Shown in pieces: positions 20,041 through 30,737 of a stretch of DNA of 64,000 nucleotides. Position numbers and translations under genes: made by a program. Source of the DNA: Gnetum montanum (lineage: Eukaryota; Streptophyta; Gnetopsida; Gnetales; Gnetaceae); NCBI GenBank assembly GCA_015680685.1, contig MNCI01001885.1, forward strand, positions 138,223 through 202,222. Direction: 5' to 3'. Each line of letters opens with the position of its first letter. Positions within the stretch are counted from its first letter, which is position 1. The notes beneath the pieces were generated by a model, which was not told the DNA's origin, did no database searches, and was given only the letters and a program-made list of their open reading frames with translations.

Positions 20041-22906
20041 CTATCGCCTCTTCTTGCTGGCCTTTGATGCAGCACTTGATTTTGATGGTGTGACCAACAC
20101 ATATACAAATAAGCCCACAATCGAAAGCACTGTTGCTAACTGTCCATACTTTGCTGCCAATTCCTACACATAAAGCAATGTTAACTGTCAATATTTGATG
20201 AAATGGAGTTGGGGGAAAACCTTTGGGCTACATTTCTAGCTTTCCAAAAAGTGTTCTTCTAAAATGAGAAAATAAAAGAAAATTCATTGTACCTTTGCCT
20301 GGCAGAAATTCAACGGTGATCCATGCAAACAGAATAAAAACAATGTCAGATGTGGTTTTATATTCAGAAAAGACGAATCCAAAAGAAAAAAATTAAAATA
20401 TTTGTTTTCTTGGATGGGGGAAAAACGATTTTCTATGACTCACGGTTTTATGCCAAAGACATAAATTGTTCGAACATGCTTACCCATTCAAACTTCTTCT
20501 GTGTCGGCTTCTCTGCAAGTAAATCGAGTGGCTCAATAGGCGTTGAATATGCCTCCTGAAGATAAGAATTTCAAGAATCAAATTACATTATTATAAGATT
20601 AAAAGGTGTGTGCAGGCAAAATAATGAATGTATTTACATGTGACTGGAAAGCAAACCTGTAAGGCAGATTTTGCAGCCACACGGTACTTCACAATTGCAG
20701 GACTACCATAGAAAAGGGCCTTCGTCTTTGACTCCAAAATAAATGAATGTGAGACTGAAGCCTCTCTGCATAATATCTGATACTATAAAGCTCTGATGAT
20801 GACAAATGAAATAATGAATGAACAAGTGACGATAGACTTTTAACTCACGGATCAAGTTTGTCCCAAGAAGCAGATGTATTGCCACTGACAATATTGAACA
20901 TTTCATTGTGCCAACTATCATCAGTAAGACTCACATCATAGGCAGTGCTGGAAGGCATACGCAGTGCAAGTTAGAACATTGGCAAAAGCTTTCTGCTTCA
21001 AAAGAATAATATCTTAAACCCATTTAACCTAACAGACAATGGTTTTGTCTCTCCGTGATTTCCACTAAAATAATTCTCATTATCCAATTCCTTGCGACAT
21101 GAAGTAATCACTAAGACAAAACATTGGCAATGCATACAGACACAAAAATGATAAACAATATTATCAGCCACCGAAAGAAATTATGCATTCCATTATTGAT
21201 ATTCACGTTCGTATATGAAAAAAGAATCGGTAAATAAATGCAATATTATTTCTTCTAACAAATAAGATATCTGATACAAATATATTCTTTGATAACAACA
21301 GTATTGACAAATGAATAACATACATCACAAACAGCATAAATATTTGCAATATTTTTAAAGCTTATCCTTTTATTTTACATATATGTAAATGAAAGTTGGA
21401 AGTCCTTATTTAATGATTACCATTGCAAATTCTAACAAGAGCTTGATTGATTAAACAACATAGTTTAGCAAACACTTTATAAAGTCCAATTTTTCAAAGA
21501 AATGTATGCAAACCTATTGCTATCGTTTAACAAGACTCAGTCATTTTTTTCAACATTTTGGACTTTAGGTTAAGTTAACCAAATTTCATAATAGCACATC
21601 ATCAGTAAAAATCACAAATGTGCCACTATCAACCAGTAGAAAACAAACGCTTAGCTTGATATCAGACAACAATGCCAACAATTAGAATATTGACAAGTCG
21701 CAACGTTTTCTGCTACCATCCAACTCCTTCCAATCTTGATGATCAAAATCAAATGCATCCCCTTGCACTGTACCTACACTATGCTCTGCTACCTTAAGTT
21801 TGTCCCCAATCTGTGCCCCTGCAAGACAACTTGAAATCTAAACAATATCAAGCTGGTAAACTGAATGTTTCTATGTATGAACAACTGATTCTCAGAATCT
21901 GCTGTTATGACGCATGATCGGTTCAACCTTATGCTGTAAATTGAAATAATGGGGGAAAGAGTTATGCGCTACCAGTTCAGCCAATAGGCAGAAACATAGA
22001 AAGAAGAGAACAAATAGAAAATCTATTTTCAAATGAATTGAGCAGTCCTGCCAAAAGAAATTAGTCCTTGATGTTGTTTCATACATAATGTGATGGTTCT
22101 CTATTGATTTTGGAAAAGGGTTGCTTCGGTCACCCGTAAACAAACCCGAATTCTTCAATCTCCCCTAAAGTTCAACCAGAAGCCAGTAAAGCTACCAGTC
22201 TCACATACCACTCCCATTATTATTCAAGTTGCCCCCTTATGCCATACAAATGCGACTCAAGCACGAACCTTTTATTCAAACCAGGGTCGGAAAAAAAAGG
22301 GAGAGAAACGAAATCAAACTTGCGTTCCTCGTACCTAAACCTTAACTAACAATTTTTAAGCGCTGTCTGAATCTTAGAATTTAAACATTAACCTACGCTT
22401 TTAGCCCTCCAATTTATTTTCTTTTTCTAAACCACACCTCCAATGCAGAGGAACAACAACAAACCTGATACCAAAATAAAAACGCCAATAAAAAAAACTT
22501 AAAATGAAAGAAATTTGACAAACAAATAGCCAAGGCTAATTCGAAAATCCGAAGGGATCAACAACTATCGTTATTTCCGAGCGGCTATGCATTATAAAAA
22601 CAACGTAGCAATAACTGAAAGGGAGAGAAAAGACATGATGTAGATATGAAATTTAAAATTCGAAAGCAAAAAAGAATACAACCAGGGAGGATTCAGAAAA
22701 CTGCGAATTAGGGTTTAAGGAAGGGAGACTCACGTGGATCCACGATTGTAGAGATCAATGGATACCGTGATCTGCTCGCTGCCGGTCTTAAGCTTGGTGA
22801 GCGATACCTTCTTGTGCACAACCAGAAATGGCGTTTGAGAGGCGCTGATCGCAGAAAAAACAACGCACAGCACAGCGATTAGGGTTACAGCTTTCAAATT
22901 CGCCAT
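20041..22906 (-). CDS. Translocon-associated protein subunit beta (TRAP-beta/SSR2-like), five exons
   Basis: Coding exons on minus are 22734-22906, 20849-20947, 20657-20765, 20484-20555 and 20041-20163. They sum to 576 nt, 191 codons plus stop, with GT-AG at all four introns (1786, 83, 101 and 320 bp). Residues 1-23 form a signal peptide ('LIAVLCVVFSAISAS'). The lumenal domain has the family blocks 'PFLVVHKKVSLTKL', 'AYDVSLTDDSWHNEMF', 'ALFYGSPAIVKYRV' and 'EAYSTPIEPLDLLAEKP'. A membrane segment ('ATVLSIVGLFVYVLV') and a basic tail 'KASKKRR' close it. The TRAP complex sits beside Sec61 in the ER membrane and assists translocation of secretory proteins. The ATG context is AAACATGGC; an upstream in-frame TTG was rejected as start. 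Length and layout match plant homologues. The exon 4-5 junction is the least certain. It looks intact. Confidence 0.93.
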
Positions 22907-23100
22907 GTTTACTCTGTATCTCCACAATCACGAGAAATGGTGGATCCCCCGATCAGAGCAGTACTAGCAAATATACAGCAGCACAGATCTGAGTAAATAC
23001 CAAAACACAGACGCTAAATCTAAATTGGCCACATGAATGTCGACGATTTCCGATTGTGTATATTATAGCACTCCAAGGTATAATTCCATTTCGGCAAAGT
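22907..23100 (-). promoter_or_regulatory. Putative TRAP-beta 5' UTR and core promoter
   Basis: Upstream of the start, on the minus strand, a TATA-like 'CTATAATATACAC' lies at 23059-23071 and 'GTGGCCAATTTAG' with a CCAAT box near 23019-23031. If the TATA-like site is used, transcription would start near 23035 with a 5' UTR of about 130 nt. The plus-strand reading 'ATTGGCCACATG' is close to, but not a match for, the ER-stress element II (ATTGG-N-CCACG as I remember it). This is sequence inspection only. Confidence 0.35.
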
Positions 23101-23924
23101 GAATTCAATTGAATATTTTCCTTTGATTTAATTTGGGAAATTGCATTACTACATTGGTGAAAGTTTTAATGAGATGGAACTTAGTTTTAGCATTTTCAAT
23201 GCAATATGGTTGTTGAGTCCTCATGATGGAGTAAGTTACTAGTTTAGCTATATATTTATGATATATCTTTATTATTTGGCTAAGAGAATCTTTTATATTT
23301 TCAAATTAATAAATCTTTTATATTTAGCCCATGTAGAGGCATTGTTGTTCATTGTGTTTTTGCCCACCAAATTCAAATCCACTATTATTGTGGATACCTA
23401 GTAGAGTGGCCTCGTTGAGTTATTGTAAGAAAAATGCAACTCATGCTTTCTCTTTACGCACAAATTTTGATAATCATTCTGCATCAATCATGCCCACCAT
23501 GAATGAATAAGTGAATTGATGGAATTGTGAATCATTAAGGCTTGTCACTCGATTTCTTACTTTTGAAAATATTGGGTTGGCTATGTAAAGTTGTTTTATT
23601 TTGATGTTAGAGTGGGTGAAATCAATTTTGCTTTCACAATTGTGTCATCACAAATTGTGTGTGTCGGTATTTGTTTATTTGGATTGCCTAATTAATTGGG
23701 ATATATCTCCGTTGGGCATTCCTTGCTTGATTGATCGATTCTTATTCTTAGATCTGAGCAAATTCTAAATGAAATGAGGAACCATTTTTGCAACCACGTT
23801 TTTTTTGCTTCAATATTTGGTTTTAATCTTTGGAAGTAAACAGGTAGCGTAACGTGGTAGGTGGTGTGACGTGGTAGGGTGACAAATTTCACTACCCTCC
23901 ATCACTCCAAACGTATTGACCTCT
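23101..23924. other. Intergenic, no gene recognised
   Basis: AT-rich sequence with only short ORFs of random appearance. I see no LTR end, RNA gene or conserved protein motif. It separates the TRAP-beta promoter from the SINE-like pair. Confidence 0.4.
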
Positions 23925-24055
23925 CAGCCACTTAATTAAGACACTTAATTTTAAAGTTCAAAGTCATGGGTTCAATTCTAGTGGGCAGTGTTGAGTTATA
24001 AAGTTCTAATTGAACTATATATCTTGGGATGTACATATATTACAATTATTTTGGG
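23925..24055 (+). repeat. SINE-like unit 1 (tRNA-derived, 5' part decayed)
   Basis: It contains a B-box-like GGGTTCAATTC near 23970, then a 'GGGCAGTGTTGAGTTATA' stretch and a tail ending in ATATATT. The second unit downstream has the same order ('AGATTCAATTTTGATGAGCA' then 'ATGTTGAGTTATATATCTT'). The A box is not recognisable here. Confidence 0.45.
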
Positions 24056-24071
24056 GTTCCAACACCCTATA

Positions 24072-24205
24072 ATAGATTGGCATAAGGTGTTAGCCTAGTG
24101 GTGGTAAGACTCTTGATTTTCAAAGTCTAAGTCATAGATTCAATTTTGATGAGCAATGTTGAGTTATATATCTTAGGGTAAACCTACAATATATAAATAG
24201 TAGCT
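24072..24205 (+). repeat. SINE-like unit 2 with A and B boxes
   Basis: 'TTAGCCTAGTGGTGGTAAGA' near 24091 fits the RNA polymerase III A-box consensus TRGCNNAGYGG. 'AGATTCAATTT' near 24140 fits a decayed B box. The spacing of about 40 bp and the layout resemble the plant Au-type SINE as I remember it. A TATATATCTT-rich end follows. Confidence 0.5.
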
Positions 24206-24342
24206 TAAAACCAATATTGGTATCACGATGATGAATTCTCTTAAGTCGTTTGTCGATCTCAAGGGTTTCTGGTGGAGATTTTATAGTAGATTTTTTTTTT
24301 TACAGCGAATGATTTGAAGATGGAAAATATTAATGACCATCT

Positions 24343-25330
24343 ATGAACAATTCTAAAGCTTTCGATTTTGTTTTACCTAATGATTTATATGAATCTCAAA
24401 AAGATATCACTTCACAATACATATTTTTGCCAATTATTAGATTTGTTTGCCTAAATAAGGGTTTTACACTAGTGATTCACGTAATTCTTAAATGCTATGA
24501 AATTGATGTTTTCCATTATCATTATTTTTCCAAATTTTTTTTGCTTGTTGAATTGGCCAATTTTGAATGGTTGAGAAATCATTGGATCTTAAAGTTTTTA
24601 TGGATTAGCGTAGTACTTTTATTGGTTGGAAATAGAAAGTAGATTTTGATCCATATTTGTTTAATTATGCTAAAATTTTTTGTTGAATTGAATTAGAAAA
24701 TCTTCCTCTTATTTTTCAGAGTGTTGAAAGCAAAATTGTTGGCAGCATTAGCACAATCTTGAAGATAGAGTTAAAAACATTACTAGATGGTGTGCAACAT
24801 ACACATTATTTTGTAGAGATTGATTTATGATAAAAGAAGATAGAATTAAAAATCAATGCTAGTAATTAGTATTTTTCCCAAAAAAAATTAAGTATTATAA
24901 TTTGTGAGGATGTTGTACCTATTGTTATCATGAAGGTCATGTTATTGGAATTTGTCCTATTCTTAATAAAAAAGCTGTTTGTGAGGAAAAGAAACAATAA
25001 TATTTAGAAAAGGTAAATAATGGCAGTTTTCAATAGGTACAAATGAGGGGCAGCATTAGCACAATTCTAAAAACAAAGTCAAAAACATTACTAGATGGTG
25101 TATAACATACACATTATTTGTAGAAATTGATTTATAGAATAAAAAATAAAAGGCTAGTAATTAGTGTTTTTTCCAAATAAAATTATATATTATAATTTGT
25201 AAGAATGTTGTACCTATTATCGTCATGAAGGCTATGTTATTAGAATCTATTCTATTCTCAATAAAAAAGTTATTTGTGAGGAAAGGAAGCAATAATTTTC
25301 AAAAAAGGTAAATAAAGGTACTTTCAGAAA
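24343..25330 (+). pseudogene. L1 ORF1-like region with duplicated zinc-knuckle segment
   Basis: The open stretch at 24343-24642 starts 'MNNSKAFDFVLPNDLYES'. A zinc knuckle 'CTYCYHEGHVIGIC' (CX2CX4HX4C) follows near 24910-24955. The segment from about 24743 to 25022 is repeated at about 25045-25330, where the knuckle has decayed to 'CTYYRHEGYVIRIY'. L1 ORF1 proteins bind element RNA. Confidence 0.65.
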
Positions 25331-25679
25331 ACACAAATGAAATCTTCTTCAACAAGTTCTTAACCTCTAACTAATCATTTTAATTCTAAAGATTTTAGAA
25401 ACTATTAATATCTAAAGAGAATTCCTCTTTAGAGAAAAATAAATTTTTAGTAAGAACCAACAATGAAAATACTGATGAATTTCACCTAGTGTAATATAAA
25501 AAAAATAGGTCTGTAAATACTGCTTTCAATTTAAAAATCCTAAAGATATATCATTCTCTACTTCTACTACTATTTCAAGTGTTTTCTTTTATAAAACAAT
25601 ATATTTTCACCTATTAATGACATGAATTGTGAGACAAATATTGAGCTTGAATAATCAAAGATGAGGGCCTTCTCTCCCA

Positions 25680-26110
25680 CATCTCAATGTTAGTTTTACC
25701 ATGGAATGTTCATGGTCTTTCCGAAAAGTCCTAAGCAAAGATTGCTAAGAAGTATCTTTCAAACTAGCACTTATCTCTAGATTTTTTAAAACTCATAATA
25801 TTAGTTTTGTTGGTAAATGTATTTTAAAGAATTGTATTTTTTTTCTTGCTACTCATGTAGTTAATAAAGGAGCTGTTGTTACTCTTGTTAATAAAAATTG
25901 AATTAGAAACATTTTAAATTTTGGTTTTGATAACCTTGGAAGAATTATTTGGATTATTTGTCATAGTGAAAAAGATAACTTTGGACTCTATAATGTTTAT
26001 GCTTCTAATAATTCAAAAAATCAATCAAAGTTTTCAAAATATCTTTTATCTCTACCTAACATTTTTTGGATTATTAAAGGTGATTTCAATATGGTTGAAA
26101 GTCATTTAAA
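25680..26110 (+). pseudogene. L1 endonuclease domain remnant
   Basis: Conceptual translation shows 'LPWNVHGLSEKS' near 25693, like the start of EEP-family endonucleases. 'NFGLYNVYASNNSKN' (near 25978-26022) and 'IKGDFNMVESHLNKLD' (near 26072-26119) follow, with the G-D-F-N catalytic motif. In LINEs this enzyme nicks the target DNA. Stops separate the parts. Confidence 0.75.
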
Positions 26111-26979
26111 TAAACTTGATGCTTTTTCTCCTAATATGTTTGCTCAAAAAAATAAAAAAAAATAAAAGAAGATTTGTACAATTTCAAAGAAAAATATTTT
26201 CTTTCTAATGTTAACCTTTTATTTTCATCTCATTCAAATGACAAACATTATACTTAGTATAATTATCAACAAGGAAATAATAGAATTTATTGTCAACTTG
26301 ATAGATTTTACATTTCTAATGTTTTCTTTTGGAAGCCTACATAGAAAGTAGAAGTGCATGTAGATTTCGAAAGTATGAGCTTTGCATATGAATGTTAGTA
26401 TGTTCATAGAACCCAATGGAAAAAATATTTTGAAGCCTTTATGAAATACAAAAAAGGAAAAGCCTACTAGTGATATTGGTTAAATTGATTGGTGGCAATG
26501 AACTACTTGTAAAGTCAAAAAATTATGCTAGATAGTTTGGAAAGTAATTTGCTAAGCGTAAGCGTCAAGTTAAAGAAGATATTGTACAATCTATTATGCA
26601 AATGCAAATTTTTTTAGACCGAAATCCCTTTGATTTTGAAACTCAAAAATCCTTAGCTAAAGTTCATTATGCTAAACATTGTTGAGATACTTTTGAAGCT
26701 AAAAGTGCTCTTACCAAAAATTTACATGGGTTGGCTAAAAATTGAAGATGAATCTTGCAAGGAATTTTTTAAATTTCTAAAAGAAAAGGGTCAAGTATCT
26801 AAATTGGAATTACTTTATATAAATGATTTCATCATTAAAGATCTTGAGGCTATTAATAGTTTTTTGGTAAACCATTTTCTTTTATTTTTTCTTCTAAATG
26901 TTTTAGTAAGGAATCCTTCCAAGCCTCTAGTTGACATATTCTTCATCTTATTACAAAAGTGAATTAAAGTATTCTTAAA

Positions 26980-27645
26980 GAAAAAATTACAGTAGAAGAA
27001 ATCAAAGTAGTAGCCTTTAGTTTAGCAGATGGTAAAGGTTTAGGTTTTGATGATTTTCTGATTGAATTTTTGAAAAAGCACTAAGACATCATTGAAGATG
27101 ATATCTTTCATGTTTTTAAAGAAGCCATTAAAAAAGTTTCTCTTAATAAAAATATTAATAAAGGTGTGATTCTTCTTCTTTCTAAGAATGGATATCTTTA
27201 ACATATTAGTAATTGAAGGCCTATTAATTTTCTTAATAATATTTATTAGATTTTATCTAAATGCATGTCTTGATGAATTCAAAAAGTTGTTGAAGATATT
27301 AGTAGACCTAAGTAAACTAGTTTTGTTAAAGGAAGACATATCTTAAATAATGTTATTGCAGCTTAGGAGGGAATGTAGCGGGCTTCTGATCCTAACTAAG
27401 ACATTACTTTTATTAAGTTAGACTATGTTAAAGCTTATGACAAGATTGAATGAAATTTCATTATCTCTTATCTTTATAAAATGTGATTTGATGATTATTT
27501 TATTCAACTTCTTCGTACCCTGCTCACTAATACTAATGCTCAAGTTGCTACTAATTTTGAATTAAGTTCATCCTTTTCTCTTTAATGATCAGTTCATCAT
27601 GGTTGTCCTCTAGCTTCCTATCTTGTTATTGTTGTTGCAAATTTT
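26980..27645 (+). pseudogene. L1 reverse transcriptase remnant
   Basis: Recognisable blocks in order are 'EIKVVAFSLADGKGLGFDDF', 'LLLSKNGYL', 'SFVKGRHILNNVIAA', 'FIKLDYVKAYDKIE' with the first catalytic Asp, 'FIQLLRTLLTNTNAQVATN' and 'SVHHGCPLASYLV'. These follow the L1 RT block order. The sequence stops in a T-rich tract before the Y-A-D-D block, where RTE-type sequence begins. Confidence 0.8.
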
Positions 27646-27649
27646 TTTT

Positions 27650-28420
27650 TCACATAATCTACATTATGATCTACAAAGAAATTTCAATGGATGATCAAGG
27701 TACATTGATAATGTCAAATGCATCAAGGAAGAAGATGACAGAATTTTCATAAAAGACAATGAAATTTTGGATAGGTGAAAAAATTAACTTTCCTTCTTTG
27801 AGGTGAAGATAGCCTTATCAAAGATGAAAAATGAAAAAATCTATTGGACCAGATAAGGTTCCTATAGAAGCTTAGAAAGCATTGGGAGATATAAGAGATT
27901 CTTGACTAACATAATTATTTAAAAAAAATTTGAAGTATGGAGAAATGCCTAACAATTAAAGAAAAAGCTTTGTTGTTCCCATTTACAAAAATAAAGAAGA
28001 TGTATAAAATTATGCAAACAATAAAGAACTTAAGCTAATAAGCCATACTATGAAGGTTTAGGAGAGAGTCATAGAGTGTCATCTTAGATTTAAATCAATA
28101 GTCTTAAAAAATTAATTTCAATTTATGTTAGAGAGATCTACTATAAAGCTTATTTTTTGATTATGACAACTAATGGAGAAATTTAGAAAACATAGAAAAA
28201 ATCTACATATGATCTTTATTTATTTGGAAAAAGCATATGATAGAGTGCTTAGAGATATTATTTTGTAAGACTTGTGAAGAAAAACATCCTTGATAAATAT
28301 ATTAAAGTGATTTAAGACATGTATGAAGGAGCTACCACTAAAATTAGAATAGCTTGTGGAACAACATCTAATTTTCCAATCACAGTATGTCTACATCAAG
28401 GATCTGTACTTATTTGCTAT
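27650..28420 (+). pseudogene. RTE-type LINE reverse transcriptase fragment
   Basis: Plus-strand translation in mixed frames gives 'KMKNEKSIGPDKVPIEA', 'VVPIYKNKEDVQNYANN', 'LISHTMKVWERVIECHLR', an 'FIDLEKAYDRV'-like block, 'YIKVI', 'DMYEGATTKIRIACGTTS' and 'VCLHQGSVL'. These match RTE-clade RT blocks in order as I remember them. The fragment is cut at about 28420 before the active-site F-A-D-D block, where element F begins. Its endonuclease is absent. Confidence 0.8.
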
Positions 28421-29273
28421 TACAATAGTTATTTATCTAATCACCTAAATTTTTTACATGCATTTGTATTCTGTATCACTGTATGCAATGCATGAAACAT
28501 GCTTCTTCTCTATACTTCCATGTTTATTCTCCTTAGAAATTTTCAAAGACAAATATTTGATTTCTAGCTTAGCATCATTGATGCTTAGCCAAGCTCTTTT
28601 CATTGTAGATTATAGGGAAATTAGTAGGATATGACCACTTGCAAATGGTGGTTATAATATCTTTCATAATCCCAAGAAAATAATGTTATACTGATTGGTA
28701 AGATCTACACTAATGTTGCATTTATTTAAAGAAAGATTCTAGGATTTGTATATTTTTTATGAGATCAAATTAACTCCAGAATTTGAATCTAGTAGAGCCT
28801 TACATGAAGCATTCCCTACAATTTATAGATAGATAGAAGGACTTTCCAAATTAGTTCTCTTCTTAGGAAGGTTTTTTGACTTAATATAATTAATGATAAT
28901 GTAGGTTAACAAGATAGTCTAGAAATTTGCTATATTTTAGTTTGAAGGTAGCTTGGAATACATTTGGGAAAATGTAGGTGTGGGGTCCATAGCCATAGAT
29001 GCTTACACAGGTTTAGGTGGATTGATAGGCCTAAAGAATGGATAGCTTTAGTAGCATATCATTGTTGTGATTGTAAAGGTATCTTACCTTGCATTGGTAG
29101 AATAGATGGTAATGAATTAGAAGCATGAGGTTATGAGTGTTGTGATGGATGAGCGTACGAGGAAGATTTGATTGGTGGAGTAGCAAGTCTGGGGTACTTT
29201 GGAGGATAATAGTAATGAGCAAAGACATGGATGGTGGAACCACTTGGGGATACATGCTATTAGACATACTAAT
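28421..29273 (-). pseudogene. Element F, left piece: protease and gag tail
   Basis: Protease sequence on minus includes an active-site-like 'CKALLDSNSGVNLIS' near 28800-28755 (Asp kept, Gly changed to Asn) and the end of the domain near 28650-28440. The Gln/Pro/His-rich gag tail follows upstream (29273-28960) and is cut by element E. F continues at 36936. The RT-integrase part expected to the left is missing; RTE LINE sequence abuts instead. Confidence 0.7.
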
Positions 29274-29573
29274 TGATGAGCGGTGAGGTACCCCTACACT
29301 CAACCATCGAATATGAGTGTTTCATGCACGATTTGGTCGAATTCCAAGGACTAAGTGCTTATACGCCCAAGCTTACCTGTATGTCACGATTATATGATTA
29401 AGTAAGTTTGAGGCATATGATTTTTATAGCTTTTATGTTTTTATGTCCTACACTAGTAGGGAAGAAGAGAGGTAACTAAGTGACTAATTTAACTTAACTA
29501 CTCATTAACTAAGTTCTAACTAATCCTAACACCAGCATCTATTCCCACTTGTCATGCACATCCTGAACCAGCT
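29274..29573 (-). repeat. Element E 3' LTR, outer 300 bp only
   Basis: In plus orientation it begins TGATGAGCGGTGAGG and matches 36017 onward as far as 'CACATCCTGAAC'. Integrase coding follows at once. The missing part contains the TATA box and U3. Confidence 0.85.
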
Positions 29574-30713
29574 CATGGAAAGGTTTGGTTTGTTGTACAT
29601 TGACCAACAATTTCTTGTTTGGGCTCGTAGGTTTATATATTGTCATGACCCTTGAAGGAAAAGTTGCATAAATAATATAAGGTCCTTCCCACAGTGTTTG
29701 AAATTTAGTATGTTGTGGCACATGTGTGGGATTCCAGTACAGAACCTTATCTCCCGGTTGATATTTAACTTTTCTAATCCTTAAGTCATGACGTTGTTTA
29801 CTGAATGCCTTGTGCAACTCATTAGATGACAGGGAAGCTAGTCAGTTTTCATCTAGCAAGTTAAGGGTTACTAACCATTGTTTCTGTGCTAGATCAAGGT
29901 CAAGGTTGAGGTCACATGTCATGGATAGTGTATGGAGCTCAGTTTGAATGGGAAGCATTGGTAATTTACTGTACACTAACTCAAAGGGAGAGTAGCCTGT
30001 AGGGAGTTTTCATGTGGAGCGGTATGCCCAAAGAGCATCATTCAATTTAGTGCTCCAGTCTCACCTAAACTTGCTAACAGTTCTTGTCAATATCCTCGTA
30101 ATCTCCTTGTTGGTGAATTCTGCTTGACCGTTCGCTTGGGGGTGGTATGGTGTAGTCAATTTATGCTCAACCCCTAAGTGTTGCATTAATTTCCAAAAAG
30201 TTGCACCTGTGAAGTGGGTACCATTGTATGAAATAAGTGCACGAGGCACACCAAACCTATTTATGATTTTTTGTTGAACAAATCATGCAGCTATAGATGA
30301 TGTACAATCCTTAACAATAGCTACTTCTACCCATTTAGTTAGGTAATCAACAGTAACAATGATATAGGCTTTTCCATTGGACATTGGTGTAATTGGCCCC
30401 ATAAAATCAATTCCCCAAATGTCAAAGGGTTCTAACGGTTGGATCCATTGTTGTGGACCCTCCATTCTCATAGTCATTTCCCCATCATGTTGATAGTGCT
30501 CACAAGATTGGACGAATTGATGGGTGTCTCGAAACAATGTGGGCCAATAATATCCTGCAAGTAAGATCTTGATGGTTGTTCATCTCCTAGCGTAATGACC
30601 CCCACAAGGATCCTCATGAGCATCTTAGAGAACTCGCAATTGATCTTTATCGAGAACACACCATCGTACCAAGCCTCGGGATACACTTTGTAAAGTTGCC
30701 CATTGATTTCCAT
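29574..30713 (-). pseudogene. Element E integrase
   Basis: The core (30537-30061) has 'WGIDFMGPITPM' with the first Asp, 'DYLTKWVEVAIV' and 'ALISYNGTHFTGATF', where the second catalytic Asp is Tyr. 'HKLTTPYHPQANGQAEFTNK' leads to the glutamate helix. The C-terminal domain (29817 down) has 'YQPGDKVLYWNPTHV' and 'LWEGPYIIYATFPSRVM', a GPY/F-type module, and ends 'VQQTKPFHE'. The N-terminal zinc part (30713-30540) is frameshifted. Confidence 0.88.
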
Positions 30714-30737
30714 AAAGTACTTGGCTTTGTGAAGAAA

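Larger units (their letters stand above)
24250..27645 (+). mobile_element. L1-type LINE, truncated and decayed
   Basis: A plus-strand non-LTR retrotransposon. In order: an ORF1-like region (24343-24642 and beyond) with a CCHC zinc knuckle, an apurinic endonuclease domain (about 25685-26110) and a reverse transcriptase (about 26980-27640). The RT is cut before its YADD motif, and the 5' end is unclear. Stops are frequent. The order ORF1, endonuclease, RT is that of plant L1 elements. Confidence 0.8.

Noticed and set aside
20703-20921. 72-codon ORF over exons 2-3 of TRAP-beta
   Set aside because: It reads through an intron and is out of frame with the conserved protein.
22907-22927. Upstream in-frame TTG start for TRAP-beta
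   Set aside because: The ATG at 22906 has a good context and is followed directly by the signal peptide; the seven extra residues would spoil it.
24085-24150. A tRNA gene at the pol III boxes
   Set aside because: The A and B boxes occur, but I could not form acceptor and anticodon stems; a SINE fits better.
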